Shown here piece after piece: positions 58,451-64,000 of a DNA stretch of 64,000 bases. The notes beneath the pieces were generated by a model. It made no database searches. It was given only the letters and a program-made list of their open reading frames with translations, and was not told the DNA's origin. The number at the start of each line of letters is the position of its first letter. Positions within the stretch are counted from its first letter, which is position 1. Origin of the DNA: Mimachlamys varia (lineage: Eukaryota; Mollusca; Bivalvia; Pectinida; Pectinidae); assembly GCA_947623455.1 (NCBI GenBank), contig OX392532.1, positions 52,703,058 to 52,767,057 on the forward strand. Direction: 5' to 3'. A program made the position numbers and the translations under genes.

Positions 58451-59575
58451 ATTATTATCACAGCTTTAGTATCTCGGCAAATAAACTAATAAGTCAACAT
58501 TTTTCGGTTTATGTCGACATATTTTTTTATTAGGTCGACATCTTCTGAGAAATATGTCAACAAATTTAAGTCGTAAGTCGGCAACTCGATGGCAGAAATA
58601 TGCCACCATAGATCGAAACACAGATTTTGGTGGTTTAATTGCAATTCACAAAAGTATAGTTGTCTGCATAAGTAGAAAATGTCCCAATGTGTAACATTTA
58701 TATGCATGTTCAGTAAAGAATTGTTATAAACTTGCAGTGCTCTAGTGCTAGAATTCTAAATTAATTTTCAAAATCTACAGTAAGTCATTCACCCCTGAGG
58801 AAACAATTACACTCTACTAACTCAGTGGTTGGAACAGTTCATTCTAAACTTTCAGGGGTGAAGGAGATAATTAGTTTAGCTTATATAGAACTTTACCAAT
58901 CTCTGTTTTAAATTTAACATTCACTATGCTGAGTAAGAAAACCTTTCGGTAAGCTGTTTTAGAACAATAAGTTAATAAAGCTACTGGAAAGCTTTTCACT
59001 GATCTAGATCTAGATTAATGTGAAGGTAAAATTTTTCATGGTATGGAAATTTTTTGCTTATTAGGGTTTGAAATTAACACTTGCGCACTCTCAAAATGCG
59101 ACACATGTCAGAAAACGTTGTCGAAAATATAAAACGAATCAGGGAAACAAAACTACATACACAAACACAAATTGTGCATTTATGTCTTGTTGACACTTGT
59201 CTAAATTGTAAATTAGACTGATTCAGAATGCATTGATTGTAGTACTTTCATTATCCACTCCAAAATTATGAGCAAGTTTCTAATTTGGTGAGTTAAAATT
59301 TAACCTATTGCCACAAAATGCAGGTTGCTAAAAACGTTAAATTCTACCCTTGCTTATTTCACTTGCATTAAAAAAGTGTGAATATAATATCCACCCACAA
59401 ACATATCAAACATCACTCAAACTCTACTGTGTCCTAAAGTATAACACGACTGCCTGAGTGAAAATTTCCTCATTGTAGTTTGGAGGCTGACTAAGCGATA
59501 AATTCCATGTGCAAAAACATTGACTTTTAGTACCCTTTCACTCCTATATAAGCTCATACGACTCTGCCAAGCTTT
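58451..59575. other. CD2BP2 intron 1, no gene recognised
   Basis: AT-rich, with a TTCACCCCTGA-type MITE at about 58788-58865. The 57-bp array begins at 59576. Confidence 0.5.
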
Positions 59576-61797
59576 GATCAGGAGGAAGCCATTATGGTGT
59601 ACAGGGGTTAACAGGTTACTGTGTCTAGTCCTGATCAGGAGGGACCCATTATGGTGTACAGGGGTTAACAGGTTACTGTGTCTAGTTCTGATCAGGAGGG
59701 ACCATTATGGTGTACTGGGGTTAACAGGTTACTGTGTCTAGTCCTGATCAGGAGGGACCATTATTGTGTACAGAGGTTAACAGGTTACTGTGTCTAGTCT
59801 TGATCAGGAGGGACCATTATGGTGTACTGGGGTTAACAGGTTACTGTGTCTAGTCTTGATCAGGAGGAAGCCATTATGGTGTACAGGGGTTAACAGGTTA
59901 CTGTGTCTAGTCCTGATCAGGAGGGACCCATTATGGTGTACTGGGGTTAACAGGTTACTGTGTCTAGTCCTAATCAGGAGGAACCCATTATGGTGTACAG
60001 GGGTGAACAGGTTACTGTGCTTAGTCCTGATCAGGAGGGACCCATTATGGTGTACAGGGGTGAACAGGTTACTGTGTCTAGTCCTGATCAGGAGGAAGCC
60101 ATTATGGTGTACAGGGGTGAACAGGTTACTGTGTCTAGTCCTGATCAGGAGGGACCCATTATGGTGTACAGGGGTTAACAGGTTACTGTGTCTAGTCCTG
60201 ATCAGGAGGAAGCCATTATGGTGTACAGGGGTGAACAGGTTACTGTGTCTAGTCCTGATCAGGAGGGACCCATTATGGTGTACAGGGGTGAACAGGTTAC
60301 TGTGTCTAGTCCTGATCAGGAGGAAGCCATTATGGTGTACAGGGGTGAACAGGTTACTGTGTCTAGTCCTGATCAGGAGGGACCCATTATGGTGTACTGG
60401 GGTGAACAGGTTACTGTGTCTAGTCTTGATCAGGAGGAAGCCATTATGGTGTACAGGGGTTAACAGGTTACTGTGTCTAGTCCTGATCAGGAGGAAGCCA
60501 TTATGGTGTACAGAGGTTAACAGGTTACTGTGTCTAGTCCTGATCAGGAGGAAGCCATTATGGTGTACAGAGGTTAACAGGTTACTGTGTCTAGTCCTGA
60601 TCAGGAGGAAGCCATTATGGTGTACAGGGGTTAACAGGTTACTGTGTCCAGTCCTGATCAGGAGGAAGCCATTATGGTGTACAGGGGTTAACAGGTTACT
60701 GTGTCTAGTCTTGATCAGGAGGGACCCATTATGGTGTACATGGGTGAACAGGTTACTGTGTCTAGTCCTGATCAGGAGGGACCCATTATGGTGTACAGGG
60801 GTTAACAGGTTACTGTGTCTAGTCCTGATCAGGAGGAAGCCATTATGGTGTACAGGGGTTAACAGGTTACTGTGTCTAGTCCTGATCAGGAGGAAGCCAT
60901 TATGGTGTACAGGGGTTAACAGGTTACTGTGTCTAGTCCTGATCAGGAGGAAGCCATTATGGTGTACAGGGGTGAACAGGTTACTGTGTCTAGTCCTGAT
61001 CAGGAGGAAGCCATTATGGTGTACAGGGGTGAACAGGTTACTGTGTCCAGTCCTGATCAGGAGGAAGCCATTATGGTGTACAGGGGTTAACAGGTTACTG
61101 TGTCTAGTCTTGATCAGGAGGGACCCATTATGGTGTACATGGGTGAACAGGTTACTGTGTCTAGTCCTGATCAGGAGGGACCCATTATGGTGTACAGGGG
61201 TTAACAGGTTACTGTGTCTAGTCCTGATCAGGAGGGACCCATTATGGTGTACAGGGGTTAACAGGTTACTGTGTCTAGTCCTGATCAGGAGGAAGCCATT
61301 ATGGTGTACAGGGGTTAACAGGTTACTGTGTCTAGTCCTGATCAGGAGGAAGCCATTATGGTGTACAGGGGTTAACAGGTTACTGTGTCTAGTCCTGATC
61401 AGGAGGAAGCCATTATGGTGTACAGGGGTGAACAGGTTACTGTGTCTAGTCCTGATCAGGAGGGACCCATTATGGTGTACAGGGGTTAACAGTGTGTCTA
61501 GTCCTGATCAGGAGGAAGCCATTATGGTGAATAGGGGTTAACAGGTTACTGTGTCTAGTCCTGATCAGGAGGAAGCCATTATGGTGTAGAGGGGTTAACA
61601 GGTTACTGTGTCTAGTCCTGATCAGGAGGAAGCCATTATGGTGTACAGGGGTTAACAGGTTACTGTGTCTAGTCCTGATCAGGAGGAAGCCATTATGGTG
61701 TACAGGGGTTAACAGGTTACTGTGTCTAGTCCTGATCAGGAGGAAGCCATTATGGTGTACAGGGGTTAACAGGTTACTGTGTCTAGTCCTGATCAGG
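59576..61797. repeat. 57-bp tandem array (about 39 copies) in CD2BP2 intron 1
   Basis: The unit is GATCAGGAGGAAGCCATTAT plus GGTGTACAGGGGTTAACAGG plus TTACTGTGTCTAGTCCT. The main variants are GGAAGCC/GGGACCC and GGTTAAC/GGTGAAC. 57 is divisible by three, so a 583-codon open frame of a 19-residue repeat (LIRRKPLWCTGVNRLLCLV) crosses most of it, and other frames are open for shorter runs; this is not evidence of a gene. It ends about 80 bp before the acceptor of exon 2. Confidence 0.95.
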
Positions 61798-61879
61798 AAT
61801 GGAAGCTAAAAATGTAGGAAATTTCCATCTTGATCCTGAAATTGATTTTTGTTTTGAATCAGTTACATTCATCTTTCAG

Positions 61880-62001
61880 GACAAGAGGATTCAACAATAG
61901 ATCGTGACGGAGAAATACAGATTACGCCGTTCAACATGAAGGACGAGTTGGAAGAGGGGCACTTTGATAAGGAAGGGACGTACATCTACGACAAGAAAAA
62001 T
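61880..62001 (+). CDS. CD2BP2: CD2BP2 exon 2
   Basis: Acceptor ctttcag/GACAAG, donor AAAAAT/gtaaag. It encodes QEDSTIDRDGEIQITPFNMK and DELEEGHFDKEGTYIYDKKN; the family has ITPFNLQEEMEEGHFDADGNYF. Intron 1 is 11.1 kb and holds a large transposon and a 57-bp array. Confidence 0.95.
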
Positions 62002-62542
62002 GTAAAGATGCATATATTTATATTCAAACAGACATCATTGCAAAGATTGTAATTAATTGCTAATACTTACATTTGCTCTGCATTGCCACTATATAACACT
62101 ACCAAGGCCAGTTCCGTGATATGAGACCATAACACTGGATTGGTTATTATGACGTCATTATTATTGTGATGTCATAATCATAACGCTGTTCCATTAGAAA
62201 TCTACCTAAGATTTTCAGAACAAATGTAGAATATAAATTTGATAAATTTATTATCAAATCCAATGGGAAAAAGTTAAATATAAGCACTAAGCAGCATTCT
62301 GTTCCGTGTTTTGATCTAATAACACGGTAAAGGATTGCAGACAAATAATCATAACGCGCTAACACACATTATTCATTGTGTCTGCTATCCTGTTCCATGT
62401 TACAGGACCATAACACGGAACAGAATGCTGTTTAATGCTTCCATAACTTTGATCCAGAGTTTATTTTCAAATATTTCCTGACATTTCATCTGTGTCTTCA
62501 CGTTGACCAGCATGTTTTCAGTTCATGTTGTCGTATTTTCAG
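62002..62542. other. CD2BP2 intron 2 with inverted repeats
   Basis: AGCAGCATTCTGTTCCGTGT at 62290 is matched inverted by ACACGGAACAGAATGCTGTT at 62414; a third related phrase (CTGTTCCAT) lies near 62188. Probably a small mobile element. Confidence 0.55.
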
Positions 62543-63065
62543 GAAATCCGCGACACTTGGATGGATAACATCGACTGGGTGAGAGTAAAAGAACAGCCAT
62601 CGTCCAAAACATATTCAGATGACGATTCCGACGAGGAACAAATCGACACAGAATCTATTTACAAAGAAATGCTGATCTATGTTAAACCAGGGGAGACAAT
62701 CACGAAAGCCATACGACGACTTGGTGTGAAAGGTGGAAAATTCCAAACAGCGAGTCAACGCTGGAAGGCAAAGAAACTGAAACTGGACGTTAATGATGAG
62801 GAAAGTGTGAAAGACAAAGAGAATATGTTAAAATTAACAGGATTGGCCGATCAGTTGATGAGTGCTGGGAACATGGAGGTGTATGAAATGACATACGAGA
62901 AAATAAATTATGAGTTAAAGAAATTTGAAGACTCTAAACCAAAGCCTGTCAATATTCCTGAAGGAATGGATGACGATGATGCTCTCGACATGTTTGCAGA
63001 AAGTCTTGACAAAGAGGAGGCGGAAAAAGATACTGAAAAAAATCACACAAAGTCAGAGAAAAAAG
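62543..63065 (+). CDS. CD2BP2: CD2BP2 exon 3 (partial gene; GYF domain beyond window)
   Basis: Acceptor tattttcag/GAAATC. It encodes EIRDTWMDNIDWVRVKEQPS, then acidic residues, VKPGETITKAIRRLGVKGGK, SQRWKAKKLKL and MYEMTYEKINYELKK-like helical sequence (seen as MEVYEMTYEKINYELKKFED). The donor is probably AAAAAG/gttaga at 63065; reading on gives KKG and TAG at 63068-63070. The total is about 268 residues; human CD2BP2 is 341 with its GYF domain after about 280, so the last exon(s) lie to the right of the window. Confidence 0.92.
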
Positions 63066-64000
63066 GTTAGAAATGTAGTGTTGTACAAATGTTATTCTTT
63101 TAACTAGCTTTACAGCTGAAATAGACTTACTTCCCTTTAGTAACAAACTAGGACTTTATGTTCCAAAAAAAAAAACATGTTCCCAACTTCATTAGTTTAA
63201 ACATGTTTTATTGTCATGAAAACAACAAGGGGGTTGGGCAAAAGTTATGTCAACTTATGAAACGCCCTTTCCCAACATTAAAGATACATACAACATACAA
63301 TAAACCTAGACAGTAACAATTATATATATACAACTTCATTTTCAGCACAAATAATATACTATTTTCTAATGTAATATAGGAACTGACTTACACAGACTAT
63401 CGATAAATTTAGGTAAAAATAATAACCAACATTTTTCAAAATTTGGAATTGTTTCTTGACATTAGTAGTGAGAGGTATATCAGATTCAATTAAACTATCA
63501 ATAATTAGTTCTTAAAAACACTGATTATCAGTTTTAGATACTATTAGATACATTATTTTTCTAGGCAAGTCTGTTTCAATAAAAATTGATATTCAGGCAT
63601 GTCTTTACAGTCGTGTATAAAATCGTTGTTTAATATATATATACTGTATATACTGCATGTGAGTTTGACAAAACATTATTGTATTACAGTTAGCAATGAG
63701 ATCTATACAGCACTAGAGTGAAAAAAACTCTCTTCATAAAATCATCACACAAGTTGCGAATTCGGCATAAAGGTTCATTTCCAAATTTTCACTGACAAAA
63801 AAATAAAATATTAGTCATATGATATCTGACTTGTAAAATGACTGGGATAAGTCTATATAGACGCATTTTCAATCAATAGTTGGAGTTAAAAATAACATCA
63901 ATTAATTGACATTAAAAACATTACCAACTATAACTAATAATCGCTTATTTAAATAAGTGTTCACACCACTAGCTGTATTAGTGCCATAACAAGTTAAGGG
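63066..64000. other. CD2BP2 intron 3 (start), no gene recognised
   Basis: AT-rich sequence. The GYF-domain exon expected next is not in the window. Confidence 0.5.

Noticed and set aside
59790..61541. 583-codon open frame (LIRRKPLWCTGVNRLLCLV repeat)
   Set aside because: It is the 57-bp array read in one frame; other frames are also open for long runs, which is typical of a repeat rather than a gene.

Overview
The window looks like a nuclear genome segment of a bivalve mollusc. The evidence is intron-rich animal genes, a RING-less B-box/beta-propeller protein of the kind expanded in bivalves, tRNA-derived SINEs, Ty3/gypsy-type LTR elements, many small inverted-repeat elements and very long tandem arrays. 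The species is not determined; a scallop-like bivalve is a guess.

Three host genes can be read. (1) On the minus strand, 16 exons between 44193 and 875 encode the orthologue of SANBR/KIAA1841 (SANT and BTB domain protein). The exons join in phase, give 1899 coding bases (633 codons), and run off the left edge before the C-terminus. (2) On the plus strand, an intronless 529-residue B-box protein (18060-19649) lies antisense inside the 22-kb SANBR intron between 27093 and 4922. (3) On the plus strand, from 50581 rightward, three exons encode the N-terminal about 268 residues of CD2BP2 (U5 snRNP 52K). The window ends just before its GYF domain.

Most of the rest is repeat. Tandem arrays lie at 1-681 (62 bp), 1979-2930 (56 bp), 3014-3590 (about 65 bp), 5436-7085 (65 bp), 8436-17512 (42 bp, about 216 copies), 19622-21225 (38 bp), 21288-21790 (56 bp), 29310-31690 (29 bp), 32022-32650 (35 bp), 32655-33935 (62/46 bp), 34140-34515 (59 bp), 51735-52225 (45 bp) and 59576-61797 (57 bp). 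Several begin at a functional boundary of a gene. Both splice sites of the SANBR exon at 2922-3021 are amplified on either side of it. The donor of exon 33936-34022 heads an array. The 3' ends of exon 875-957 and the 5' end of the first coding exon are duplicated or triplicated. The last codons and stop of the B-box gene are repeated about 42 times downstream. Two other arrays are amplified A-box segments of tRNA-derived SINEs.

Mobile elements include an internally deleted gypsy element (39313-41393, GAGA target duplication), a gag-only LTR element (45624-49565), and a 6.6-kb terminal-inverted-repeat element (50942-57521) with an 8-bp target duplication TATCTTTC. The last carries a broken SGNH-hydrolase-like ORF and sits in CD2BP2 intron 1. 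MITEs with TA, TTA/TAA and TTAA target duplications are also present. The protein genes were recognised from remembered family sequence and from splice-site and phase logic; no search was run.
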